Part shown: positions 29,354 to 40,067 of the stretch, piece by piece
Numbering within the stretch: the stretch's first letter is position 1
Layout of the letters: every line of letters starts with the position of its first letter
Origin: Acholoe squamosa
Lineage: Eukaryota; Annelida; Polychaeta; Phyllodocida; Polynoidae
Assembly: GCA_949317995.1 (NCBI GenBank)
Contig: OX439044.1
Span: 9,767,141-9,831,140, forward strand
Direction of reading: 5' to 3'
DNA length: 64,000 bases
Made by a program: the position numbers and the translations under genes
The notes under the pieces: model-generated
Told to the model about the DNA's origin: nothing
The model's input: the letters and a program-made list of their open reading frames with translations, nothing else
Database searches by the model: none

Positions 29354-30343
29354 CTAGAGACTGTGGATGCTACTGGCAAGGAGGTGAACGCTGGGCACTG
29401 TTTGGTCAGTGTCGTCCCTATTCGACTCGAGTCCCGACGGGGAGACTCTAAACCAGGGGTGACACAGGATTTCTTCTGCCGTCAGGCGCTCCTCAGGTGT
29501 TCTCCTTAAGAGACTGCTGATCAGGCACTTGGCTCTATCGCTGACTGTGTCTGGGATGTGATATTCGCCGCGGCCTATCTTGCTGAACAGGGCGCTGAAT
29601 TCAGTGTCGTGAAAAGGGTAGCGCCCAATGAGCAAAGTATATAGGGCCACGCCCAGACTCCACACGTCTGCTGCCTTACCGGAGTACGGTCCCTGGGTGT
29701 TGAGGATCTCTGGGCTCACGTAGGCAGGACTGCTCTGCTTGCCGTCTAGTCGGTCATCCTGGCCATCTTCTAGCACAAGGGAATCCTCCAAGTCTACCAA
29801 CTTCAACGCGGTTCTTGCCTCATCTTTGAAGGCGAACTTACGCAGCTTAAGGTTCGGAAGGAGGACCCCTCTTTGATGGCAAGCGGCAACAGCTGAGACG
29901 ATTTGGTAAAACAAGTGGATAGCTTTTTTCTCACTCACCTTCTTTCTGTCCCGTATAAAAGAGTGCAAATTCCCGTGGTTCTGAGGGAAGAACACATAGG
30001 CCAGGGTCTCCCCTATTAGTATTTCCTCTATTTGGTCTACGTGCTCGTGAAAATCGACCCTCCGATATGCTGAAAATGTCTCTTCATATGACGACGCCGG
30101 GAGGACCTTACATAAGTATTCCTCCCCAGTCCAGGAGAGAATGGACTTACAAATGCGAACGCCCCCTACGGTGTCTTGGTGCTCTAATAACAAATAGCCC
30201 CCTATTTGACTTACGGCCAAGCCGTCACGATCATCACCTAGCTTGCTGTCCTCTGACACGCGTGGGGAATTTGGATGTAAGCCCTGGTTGAGGTCCACCC
30301 CTTCCAGGTTGGGCGACTGAAGGTGAGTACTAGGCGTCGTCAT
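29354..30343 (-). CDS. Tribbles-family pseudokinase carried by element B
   Basis: 329 codons from the ATG at 30343, the first ATG after an upstream in-frame stop; no intron. Residues about 45-298 form a kinase domain most like animal TRIB proteins. K79 is the beta-3 lysine. The catalytic-loop motif LKLRKF typical of Tribbles is present, with N164 where active kinases have the catalytic Asp. DLE (184-186) replaces DFG. The AYVSPEIL and YSGKAADVWSLGV motifs follow. The domain ends in a HPWF motif, and the tail keeps a DQTVPS motif (313-318) resembling the COP1-binding motif of TRIB proteins. Tribbles proteins are scaffolds linking substrates to the COP1 ubiquitin ligase and MEK/AKT signalling. 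It sits between B's leader and gag, which implies capture of a host cDNA. A host retrocopy hit by chance is the alternative. Confidence 0.88.
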   Translation of the reverse strand: MTTPSTHLQSPNLEGVDLNQGLHPNSPRVSEDSKLGDDRDGLAVSQIGGYLLLEHQDTVGGVRICKSILSWTGEEYLCKVLPASSYEETFSAYRRVDFHEHVDQIEEILIGETLAYVFFPQNHGNLHSFIRDRKKVSEKKAIHLFYQIVSAVAACHQRGVLLPNLKLRKFAFKDEARTALKLVDLEDSLVLEDGQDDRLDGKQSSPAYVSPEILNTQGPYSGKAADVWSLGVALYTLLIGRYPFHDTEFSALFSKIGRGEYHIPDTVSDRAKCLISSLLRRTPEERLTAEEILCHPWFRVSPSGLESNRDDTDQTVPSVHLLASSIHSL

Positions 30344-30700
30344 ATGAAGGAAGGGGGGGAATAAGCGGATTCTCTATGTCGAAACTCTCATTTCATGTGG
30401 GAGCGGGGGTTATTGCAGTTGACCTCGGAAGTATAGCCTCCTAGTTTGCCGAGTTAAGAACACTTCGATCCCATGAGTGATTGGAGAATTTTGGATAGAA
30501 GGTTCTAAAAATCCCAGAGGGCATCAATACCTAGTCCTAAAAGACGGCATTCCAACTATGAAAAACACTTCCCATGCATTTTAGGTTCGAGTTGACATTA
30601 TATGCTAGTGGTGTCCTACCCTCTAGCAATATGAGTTAAGTCTATAAATGTTCAAAGTTAGTTCCCAGGTTTTAAATAGAGGCTAAGTATGGTGAGTCGA

Positions 30701-31000
30701 ATTGTTCCTATCTACTACCGGTGCGCTGAGACTGCACCAACATACTACTCGCTTTTAGCGTGTAATGTGCACATGGATTGTTCTTATATACTACCGGTGG
30801 GCTGAGACTGCACCAACGTACCACTCATTTTTGCCATGTAATGTGCGCATGGATTGTTCTTATATACTACCGGTGCGCTGAGGCTGCACCAACATACTAC
30901 TCGTTTTTACCATGTAATGTGCACATGGATTGTTCTTTTATACTACCGGTGCGCTGAGGCTGCACCGGCATACTCCCCACCTTTCCTGGAAAATGGTTCA
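30701..31000 (-). repeat. Four 76-bp tandem repeats in B's leader
   Basis: Units start at 30701, 30777, 30853 and 30929, exactly 76 bp apart, the last one incomplete. Each contains CTACCGGTGCGCTGAG followed by CTGCACC, which can form a small GGTGC/GCACC hairpin, and an ATGTGCACAT-type palindrome. The position after the 5' LTR corresponds to that of the insulator repeats in Drosophila gypsy. Confidence 0.85.
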
Positions 31001-32348
31001 ATGGGAACGTTCCTCCGTTTTACATTAGAAATGTTCTTATTGGCAGTACAGTTTTCATTATCAGTGTTCATTTGCCATCCATTGATGATACTACTCCTTA
31101 ATGGCTATGACGAATGTAGGGTTTGGCTTACCGTGGACTTGTGCTCGCTGGATGCTCTAGGCAGTAGGGGCCACACCTGGATAATACTTAATCAGAATCT
31201 TTATATCCACATTATCATATACTGGTTATCATATAAGCAATTGCGGATGAAGTGTCATACTTGTGGTTCATACTGTGTGGCCCAGTGTTGTCAGGTGCCC
31301 TGCGCTACTACCTACAAGATGTTGATACTGTCAGGCAGATTGTACCAATAATCATGTAAAATTCTGTTGCTGTTTTTCTTTTGTTAGAAGGTCAGGCTGG
31401 GAAAGGGTGTGGGGGGGGGGGGTGGACTTCCAGTGGGCAATTGCTATGGTACAGTGTTTATATCGTACCATCTCCAAGGCCCCAACTACTGTGTACTGGT
31501 GACATGCAAAATTCATATACGCAAATTCCAAATAATCACCTGCCTAGAGCATAAGAATATTCCAGTTGGAGAGGTGATACTGACGGATTAGTTGATAAAT
31601 CTGCATAGGCTATATTGCTATGCACATTGAAACCACTATCTATCAACTGAGAAGTCGCTATAACTTGGGGCTTTGCCTTAACCTTAACCATTACACTGAT
31701 CCCAAAGTTATTAAAAGTTCCAACTTGGATTGGCTGTAGCTCGCTTAATAATAGGTCTTTTTTTTCCCTGATTTCGCTGAGACGTAGCTTAATATCTCAG
31801 CTGTAAACTGAGACCCTAAGAGCCTAGAAATTCTCCTTATTAGTGGGAGTAATCGTCGACGATAGACGACGACGCGTTACGGTAATTCCAACGGTTTTTG
31901 TTTTTTTTGCATACTATTGTGAATTTACTAGCAGGTTCTGGCCTTAACACTTCTAGGGCACTACTGGGGACTACTTCGTCTACATCCTCACGGAAAGAAG
32001 CTGTTTTTGGAGCATTGTTGAGGTGTAGGGGGGCTCTCAAAGTCAACTCCCCACATGAAAATTTTTAAAGGAAAAAGTTCATAAAAGTCTTAGAATTCCA
32101 TGTATGGTGCAGATAAACATTTGGTATTCGTGCACTGCCTTTTGTAGAATAGTTAATGTAAGTTATGTGACTATCACACTTTGTCCTCTAAGCTGTGACC
32201 TTGTTGTTGCTTGGAGGACAAGGAATCCTAGACTTGTCCTAACATGCACAAACACACACACCACCAAACCAGCCCCTGCACACTCTTACCAAGTACAATA
32301 ACCATTTTGCAATCTTCACCTATGCATGCACACCAATTTATATTGTTT

Positions 32349-32360
32349 GGTTCTCCACCA
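32349..32360 (-). promoter_or_regulatory. Candidate primer binding site of element B
   Basis: Directly after the 5' LTR the minus strand reads TGGTGGAGAACC. The first nine bases match the complement of the 3' end of animal tRNA-Ala (...TCTCCACCA); the match stops there, so the assignment is weak. Confidence 0.4.
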
Positions 32361-32783
32361 GTATTGAGGTTTGATGGCTACTTGATGGTTAGGGAATATC
32401 CAGCTCTATAGTAAAGGTTTACTCCTGAGTGTGTGCTCCTAAAGTCTCCTATGCTGTACCTTAAGCTTACTCCTATATATATAGTTCCTTAAGTAGAGCT
32501 CCCCTTTGTCCCATTCAAGACCAGTGAGAGGCTTTTCAAGAACCACTTATTTATTCACAGGTTAGTGTAATCATGCAAGATAAAGGTGCACTTATGGCTA
32601 TTAAATATAGTACTTAGCTGGCATACAGTGGTAGGAGAGAGTGGTGGTGGTCTTAACTCCAGGCCTGCTCTGCTTCAAGTGTGTATAGTATACACACAGT
32701 GGCCTAACCTGCCCACTGTGGTAACTAGGCTTATCCAAATCCCGCGAGACCTAACCGTTGCGGTGCTGGTGTTGGCCTTAACA
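32361..32783 (-). repeat. 5' LTR of element B
   Basis: It starts TGTTAAGG on the minus strand and is nearly identical to 12805-13229. It contains a palindrome around GTATACTATAC, TATATTTAAT and AATAAA. It is flanked upstream by element A pol 3' sequence. Part of it (from about 32604) was copied to 35098-35275 by duplication T4. Confidence 0.85.
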
Positions 32784-32954
32784 CTTGTCTCAAACTAAGA
32801 GACAATCGCATGACTTCTCGTTGTGTAATTTTTTTATTCACCGTCGGCCTCACGTCCACAGACAGATTTACTCAAGAACGGCACCCGTTATTTTAAAGCC
32901 TCGTTAAAAACACAGGTTAGTAAAGCTGCTGCTTAGTATTGTGCGAAACATCGA

Positions 32955-35097
32955 TTACTGAGTAGGGTTTAATCTAGGACTTTTCCTGATTTTAACCTTT
33001 ACTACAGGAACGAGTGTTGAGCCTCGGGGCGGGTTCCTATCACCCCCTCCTAGCCCGCCGTCCTTTGATGTGGCCGGGCCGACCGGGCTATTAACCCGTT
33101 TCCGTCGGCGTCTGCCTCCCATCACTTGTGACGGTGTGGATGTAGGAGCCAGAGTGTTTGCTCTGGGTTTCCTTTCATCCTCGACACTCGCTGACCGTTC
33201 CTTTGATGAGCCTTGGCGCTTAAGCCTCGCTCGAGTCATAGGTCCGGACTGGAGTGACTGATCCTTGACTTCAATCGAGACATTTCGATGTGAAGTTTGT
33301 TCAGTCGTTCGCACCTTCGAGAGGGGGTCGGGCTTCCGACATCCCTTCAAAGGCGGTTTAGATGCTTTCGACTTATCTCGACGGGCCGGTCGACCACGGC
33401 GCCGCTTTGATGGTTTACTGGCATCCAACACCTCCACCTCGCTCAGTTTTCGAGCCTTTTGCTGTCGTTTTCGATGACCCTGCGTAGTTAGTTTTTTAGA
33501 CTGAACTTCTGGCCGCGACCTTTCGATCTCTATTTCGACCTGTCCAGAAACAGACTTAGCCCTTTTCGTAGCCTTACGAGAAGGTGAATCATCATCAAGT
33601 CGTGGTTGCAACAACTCGACAGTCTGTGATAGCTCTACGCCCAACCACCGGCGCACTCTATCAACATTGCTCTTTTGCAACCGTCCGCGGGATGATCGAA
33701 GTAATAATGTCGACTCAGAGAGGACAGAATCTACTACGAACGGCCCATCCCAGTTGGGGGCAAGCTTCATAGCTGCTTGGGGGGTGTGGTACCTCACCAC
33801 CTGTTCCCCAACTGAGTATCTTCTCTGCTTTAGCCCATAGTCATACCCGACCTTCTGGCGTTCCGCAGATTTACCTAGGTTTTCCCTTACCATGCTATAA
33901 CTCTCCCTCAATCGGTCACGAAGTTGTTCCACGAAAGTGACGGAACAAGGGACTTCGAGTGGGTTCTCGATTGAGCCGAAAATCACATCCGCTGGCATGA
34001 GAATTTCTTCCCCGAATACCATCATATTTGGACTGCATCCAGTAGAACTGTGCTCAGAGCTGTTATATGCGGACACCACATATTTAGCCTGTTCATCCCA
34101 GTCGTCCATATGTTTGTCTACCAACATAGTCAGACTCTGAATCAACGTCCTATTGAACCTTTCCACCTGACCATCGCTCTGTGGCCTGTATGGATTGGTT
34201 CTCTGTTTTACAATCGTCAAATATTCACACATCTCAGAGAAGAGTCGAGATTCAAATTCTCGACCTTGGTCGGAATGCAGAAGCAACGGGACTCCAAAGG
34301 TCAAAACCCATTCGTCCACGAAGGCTTCTGCACAGGTCTCTGCTGTGTGATTTGGTAGGGGAATAGCGCGTACATACTTGGTGAAGTAATCCTGGATTAC
34401 TAACATGCAAGTATTCTTGTTTGGCGTGGGTGCAAATCCCGAGATGATATCCATAGCTATCCTCCCGAATCTCACCCCGAACAACTCTTGGTGTAGAGGA
34501 GACTTACCCATGCCCTCGCCGGGCTTTACCAGGCAACAGGTAGGACAGTGCCGAACCCAACGACCTATGTCCTTTCCCATTCCGGGCCAGTAATATCTCC
34601 TTTTCACTTTTTCGAGCGTTCGTTTACGACCAAAATGTGCCGCTGTTCGGTGTCCGTGGCAAAAGGAGAGTACCTCACCCCTCAGTTGGCGTGGTACAAC
34701 TACTTGAATCGTGCGTCTAGCTCGACCCGCCTCGACTTTCCAGCGACACAACAAGCCTTCACGGAAGGTTAATAGAGGCCATTGCCCTACTAATTTCCGT
34801 ACTTCGGCGCTCTCGATTGATACATCAGGCCTAGTGGGTTTAGCCCCCTTAACTAGCCATTCAGCAACTCGTTTGATGTCGGCGTCCGCTTTCTGAGCAT
34901 CAATGAGTTCATCGAGAGACCAAAATGCAACACCCACCCGGCTGTCTACTAAACCACCTACAGCTGCCATCACAGCATTATGACTGCCACAGTCTGTGCA
35001 ATCCGACCTCTGGCATAGCCGCACAGGGATACGACTAAGACTATCGGCGTTTAGATGCTTGGCCCCACTTCGATGTTCGATCTTAGAGTTCTCGAGA
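32955..35097 (-). pseudogene. Duplicated 3' part of A's pol (integrase and basic tail)
   Basis: It starts at the T4 junction inside the RNase H/integrase linker and runs through the HHCC zinc domain, the catalytic triad (IAMDI, HSDQG, DGQVERFNR) and the GPF motif to the true C-terminus at 32955. It lacks protease, RT and RNase H. The open frame reads 35 codons further upstream into copied B-LTR sequence (to 35231), which is not pol. The C-terminal tail is intact here, whereas the other copy is frameshifted. The tail is rich in Lys/Arg and has an AT-hook-like RRRGRPARR motif. Confidence 0.8.
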
Positions 35098-35275
35098 ATA
35101 TAGTACTTAGCTTGCATACAGTGGTAGGAGAGAGTGGTGGTGGTCTTAACTCCAGGCCTGCTCTGCTTCAAGTGTGTATAGTATACACACAGTGGCCTAA
35201 CCTGCCCACTGTGGTAACTAGGCTTATCCAAATCCCGCGAGACCTAACCCTTGCAGTGCTGGTGTTGGCCTTAAC
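35098..35275 (-). repeat. Partial B LTR copied by duplication T4
   Basis: It matches 32604-32783. It ends abruptly at the T4 junction against the pol sequence TTCTCGAGA, so it is a by-product of the duplication. Confidence 0.8.
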
Positions 35276-35447
35276 ACTTGTCTCAAACTAAGAGACAATC
35301 GCATGACTTCTCGTTGTGTAATTTTTTTATTCACCGTCGGCCTCACGTCCACAGACAGATTTACTCAAGAACGGCACCCGTTATTTTAAAGCCTCGTTAA
35401 AAACACAAGTTAGTAAAGCTGCTGCTTAGTATTGTGCGAAACATCGA

Positions 35448-38400
35448 TTACTGAGTAGGGTTTAATCTAGGACTTTTCCTGATTTTAACCTTTACTACAG
35501 GAACGAGTGTTGAGCCTCGGGGCGGGTTCCTATCACCCCCTCCTAGCCCGCCGTCCTTTGATGTGGCCGGGCCGACCGGGCTATTAACCCGTTTCCGTCG
35601 GCGTCTGCCTCCCATCACTTGTGACGGTGTGGATGTAGGAGCCAGAGTGTTTGCTCTGGGTTTCCTTTCATCCTCGACACTCGCTGACCGTTCCTTTGAT
35701 GAGCCTTGGCGCTTAAGCCTCGCTCGAGTCATAGGTCCGGACTGGAGTGACTGATCCTTGACTTCAATCGAGACATTTCGATGTGAAGTTTGTTCAGTAG
35801 TTCGCACCTTCGAGGGGGGGTGGGCTTCCGACATCCCTTCAAAGGCGGTTTAGATGCTTTCGACTTATCTCGACGGGCCGGTCGACCACGGCGCCGCTTT
35901 GATGGTTTACTGGCATCCAACACCTCCACCTCGCTCAGTTTTCGAGCCTTTTGCTGTCGTTTTAGATGACCCTGCGTAGTTAGTTTTTTAGACTGAACTT
36001 CTGGCCGCGACCTTTCGATCTCTATTTCGACCTGTCCAGAAACAGACTTAGCCCTTTTCGTAGCCTTACGAGAAGGTGAATCATCATCAAGTCGTGGTTG
36101 CAACAACTCGACAGTCTGTGATAGCTCTACGCCCAACCACCGGCGCACTCTATCAACATTGCTCTTTTGCAACCGTCCGCGGGATGATCGAAGTAATAAT
36201 GTCGACTCAGAGAGGACAGAATCTACTACGAACGGCCCATCCCAGTTGGGGGCAAGCTTCATAGCTGCTTGGGGGGTGTGGTACCTCACCACCTGTTCCC
36301 CAACTGAGTATCTTCTCTGCTTTAGCCCATAGTCATACCCGACCTTCTGGCGTTCCGCAGATTTACCTAGGTTTTCCCTTACCATGCTATAACTCTCCCT
36401 CAATCGGTCACGAAGTTGTTCCACGAAAGTGACGGAACAAGGGACTTCGAGTGGGTTCTCGATTGAGCCGAAAATCACATCCGCTGGCATGAGAATTTCT
36501 TCCCCGAATACCATCATATTTGGACTGCATCCAGTAGAACTGTGCTCAGAGCTGTTATATGCGGACACCACATATTTAGCCTGTTCATCCCAGTCGTCCA
36601 TATGTTTGTCTACCAACATAGTCAGACTCTGAATCAACATCCTATTGAACCTTTCCACCTGACCATCGCTCTGTGGTCTGTATGGATTGGTTCTCTGTTT
36701 TACAATCGTCAAATATTCACACATCTCAGAGAAGAGTCGAGATTCAAATTCTCGACCTTGGTCGGAATGCAGAAGCAACGGGACTCCAAAGGTCAAAACC
36801 CATTCGTCCACGAAGGCTTCTGCACAGGTCTCTGCTGTGTGATTTGGTAGGGGAATAGCGCGTACATACTTGGTGAAGTAATCCTGGATTACTAACATGC
36901 AAGTATTCTTGTTTGGCGTGGGTGCAAATCCCGAGATGATATCCATAGCTATCCTCCCGAATCTCACCCCGAACAACTCTTGGTGTAGAGGAGACTTACC
37001 CATGCCCTCGCCGGGCTTTACCAGGCAACAGGTAGGACAGTGCCGAACCCAACGACCTATGTCCTTTCCCATTCCGGGCCAGTAATATCTCCTTTTCACT
37101 TTTTCGAGCGTTCGTTTACGACCAAAATGTGCCGCTGTTCGGTGTCCGTGGCAAAAGGAGAGTACCTCACCCCTCAGTTGGCGTGGTACAACTACTTGAA
37201 TCGTGCGTCTAGCTCGACCCGCCTCGACTTTCCAGCGACACAACAAGCCTTCACGGAAGGTTAATAGAGGCCATTGCCCTACTAATTTCCGTACTTCGGC
37301 GCTCTCGATTGATACATCAGGCCTAGTGGGTTTAGCCCCCTTAACTAGCCATTCAGCAACTCGTTTGATGTCGGCGTCCGCTTTCTGAGCATCAATGAGT
37401 TCATCGAGAGACCAAAATGCAACACCCACCCGGCTGTCTACTAAACCACCTACAGCTGCCATCACAGCATTATGACTGCCACAGTCTGTGCAATCCGACC
37501 TCTGGCATAGCTGCACAGGGATACGACTAAGACCATCGGCGTTTAGATGCTTGGCCCCACTTCGATGTTCGATCTTAGAGTTCTCGAGACCGAACTCCGA
37601 AAGGTGGGCCAGCCACCTACCCATCATTCCTTCAGCCTCTTTGAAATTCAGGAGCCATTTCAAAGACGAATGATCGGTGCGGATAGTGAAGTTACCACCT
37701 TAAAGGTAGTGCCTAAACTTCCTGGTGTACACGACAACCGCCAGCAGTTCTCTTTTGGTGGTGCAGTAGTTTCGTTGTGTTTTACTTAGAGTGTTGCTAG
37801 CAAATGAGATTGGGACCTCCACTCCATCCTGCACTTGGGATAGAACAGCCCCGATCGCGGTATTACTAGCGTCAGTGTCTAAGATAAAACGACTGTCGGG
37901 TGTTGGGAATCGAAGCACAGGTGTCTCCCTGAAACTTCGTTTTAACTCGACAAAGGCATGTTCGGCTCTTTCCGTCCACGCGAATGCCTCGTAACGACCT
38001 CTACTACCTTTAGGTTTTTGGATCACTAAGTCCTGTAAAGGGCTTACGAGTTCCGCGAACCCCGGGATGAACTCTCGGTAGTAGGAACAAAAACCAATGA
38101 AGGATCGAATTTCCTTCACTGTAGTGGGCCTAGCCCAAGTCATTACATCGCTAATTTTCCCCGGGTTGGCTTCTATACCCTGTTCAGACACGATTCGGCC
38201 GAGGTACTCGACTGAAGTCCTAAAAAGTTGACACTTTTTAGGTTTCAACTTCAGTCCCCATGCCCGAATCCTGTTGAAGACTTCTGCCAGATTCGCCATT
38301 GCTTCATCCGTCGTTTTGCCGAAGACGATGATATCATCGAGGTAAACCAGGCAACTTTTACCTAGCAAACCTCTCAACATCTCCTCCATCATTCGCTCAA

Positions 38401-39943
38401 ATGTGGCGGGGGCGTTACACAAACCAAACGCCATACGATCGAACTCGTAGAGCCCCCTCTGGTAGGAAAAAGCGGTTTTCTCGACATCGTCGGGATTCAT
38501 CCCGATCTGCCAATATCCCGATTGGAGATCGAGACAACTAAACCACTTGTTTCCTCCTAGGGCATCCAAGGATTCGTCGATGCGCGGGAGGGGGTAAGCA
38601 TTTTTCTTAGTCACTCCATTCAGACATCGATAATCGACGCAGAATCTCATGGTCCCATCCTTCTTCGTCACCATCTGGACGGGACTGGACCAGGGACTAG
38701 TACTTGGCCTAACCACCCCCGTATCCAACATCTCCTTAAGTTGTTCATCCGCCGCAACTTTCTTGCTGAGCGGAATCCTTCTATAAGGGACTCGGATTGG
38801 TTGTGCGTCACCCGTGTCGATGTTATGCAGACATCGATCGGTGCGCCCTAACGGTTCATCTGGGGATTTAAAGACGTCCACATGCTTACGTAGTAAGGCA
38901 GACAGTTTCAGTCTTTCTTCTGGCTGGGTCAGGTGGGTGTCGCCATACATGTCTAACAGCCAGGTAGGGAGCTCCCCCGTGCGGGTGCTCGCGATTTCCG
39001 CCGTCTCGATGTCCCCAGCTTCTTGCTCGAGACGCATCATCACAGATCCTACCTCCGGTGAAGAGAGTTCACCGTTTCTGTCAGCGTACTGTACAGTACC
39101 GACCACCTGGCCTTTCTCCAGGACAATGTCTCGATTTAGTGGATTACAGACGGGAAACACTGTTCGACGGACATTGCTGACAAGGGCAGCCTCACCAACC
39201 AACCCGAAAGCTCTCAGAGTATTCAGGTCGGGTTCGACTATGCCCTGTCGCTCTCTTTCCAGACCGTCGGATTTTACCAAGACATCGCACCGATGTCTGG
39301 CAGGTATCCTGGTGGTCTGTGCTACTGAGGCTATCGATGACACTCTCTTCAGTTTACACTGATGGTGCTCTTCTACCGGCTCGGTCATGACCAATTGACC
39401 CGTCCTTGGGTTCAGGATCATACCATATAATGCCGCGAAGTCGAGCCCCAAAATGCCATCGTCAGCCACATTGGCCACTATTGGGCTAAACACATAGTGG
39501 GTCGATGCGACCTTAAGAGGTAGAACCAATTGACCATAGGTCCGCATTTCAGCTCCAGACGCAGTGCACGCCGTTATTCCCTCGTAGAGATTATCTGACG
39601 GCACCACTAACGTTTTCGCGAGTTCCCGAGAGACAATGGTGTGGCTGGCACCAGTATCTATCAGGAAGTCTAGAGAACGTCCTCGAATCTCTGCAGACAG
39701 GTACCATCGTTTCCCCGACAAGGGGGCGGTTCCTGCTAGCATTCTCAACCCTACGTCAGTACTCAGATCGATCCCTCTCTTCTTCAGAAAAGAGAGACAG
39801 GGATCATCTGAGGGAAGCTCTGTTGCGCAGACTCTGGCCAGCTGCCGCATCAGGGCCTCTCTCCCGGCGTCGACTTTCACTTTCGATCCAGTCGAACCCT
39901 CGACTTCGGAGTTCGGGCTGCCAGCGCCCTGTTCCTTGGCCAT
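35448..39943 (-). pseudogene. pol: Pol of element A, broken by a nonsense codon and a frameshift
   Basis: It starts at the ATG at 39943, which follows a TAA immediately. It has a protease (IDTGAS), a reverse transcriptase (YLDDIIVFG) and the start of RNase H (DTDAS). It stops at TAA 37700-37702, and the same frame then continues without further stops through the rest of RNase H and the integrase (HHCC, then D, D and E with the DGQVERFNR motif, then a GPF motif). A one-base length difference in a G-run near 35815, compared with copy a of T4, shifts the frame so that the remaining tail (to 35448) is out of frame. The domain order is Ty3/Gypsy. Intact length would be roughly 1500 codons. Confidence 0.88.
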
Positions 39944-40067
39944 TTAGGCTTTTTCTACACCTACATCTTCGGAACCCGACCGGTGATCAACCGGTGCCAC
40001 TGTGGTAAAGGGCTGGGACGGCCCTACCGGGACCTTACCTAGTTCCCTCGAATCTACTGTCGTCTGA

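Larger units (their letters stand above)
27033..29452 (-). repeat. Tandem duplication T3 (two 1210-bp copies)
   Basis: Copy a is 27033-28242 and copy b 28243-29452, with one substitution noticed between them. The unit spans the last ~33 codons of the pseudokinase, the whole zinc-finger ORF and the first ~170 codons of gag. Kinase, one zinc-finger copy and gag each remain complete; a truncated gag and a detached kinase tail are the extra pieces. Confidence 0.85.
30344..32360 (-). other. 2-kb leader of element B between the 5' LTR and the pseudokinase
   Basis: There is no convincing gene on the minus strand. A 76-bp repeat array lies at 30701-31000. Many upstream ATG triplets make simple scanning to the kinase start unlikely, so splicing or internal initiation would be needed. 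The plus-strand frame at 30854-31351 runs through the repeats and is not considered a gene. Confidence 0.6.
12805..32783 (-). mobile_element. Env-bearing Gypsy/errantivirus-like retroelement 'B' carrying a Tribbles-like pseudokinase
   Basis: LTR copies at 12805-13229 and 32361-32783 bound it, both starting TGTTAAGG or TCTTAAGG on the minus strand. Between them on the minus strand are a 2-kb leader with 76-bp repeats, a Tribbles-like pseudokinase, a C2H2 protein, gag, pol, env, a small ORF and a polypurine tract. All main ORFs are open in this copy. The LTRs differ by only about two substitutions plus a TA unit, so insertion was recent and later than that of A, into which it is inserted. No convincing target-site duplication is seen, so local rearrangement at one border is possible. 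Confidence 0.85.
32604..37589 (-). repeat. Tandem duplication T4 (two ~2.49-kb copies)
   Basis: Copy a is about 32604-35097 and copy b about 35098-37589, offset 2492-2493 bp. The unit includes part of B's 5' LTR and the integrase and C-terminal tail of A's pol, so it arose after B inserted. The copies differ by several substitutions and one indel. Confidence 0.85.

Noticed and set aside
30701..31000. Regular repeats considered as a CRISPR array
   Set aside because: The 76-bp units are repeated in full with no unique spacers, and the DNA is animal.
30854..31351. 165-codon plus-strand frame
   Set aside because: Starts inside the 76-bp repeats, is antisense to the element, and resembles nothing known.
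38814..39362. 182-codon plus-strand frame
   Set aside because: Shadow of A's pol protease region.
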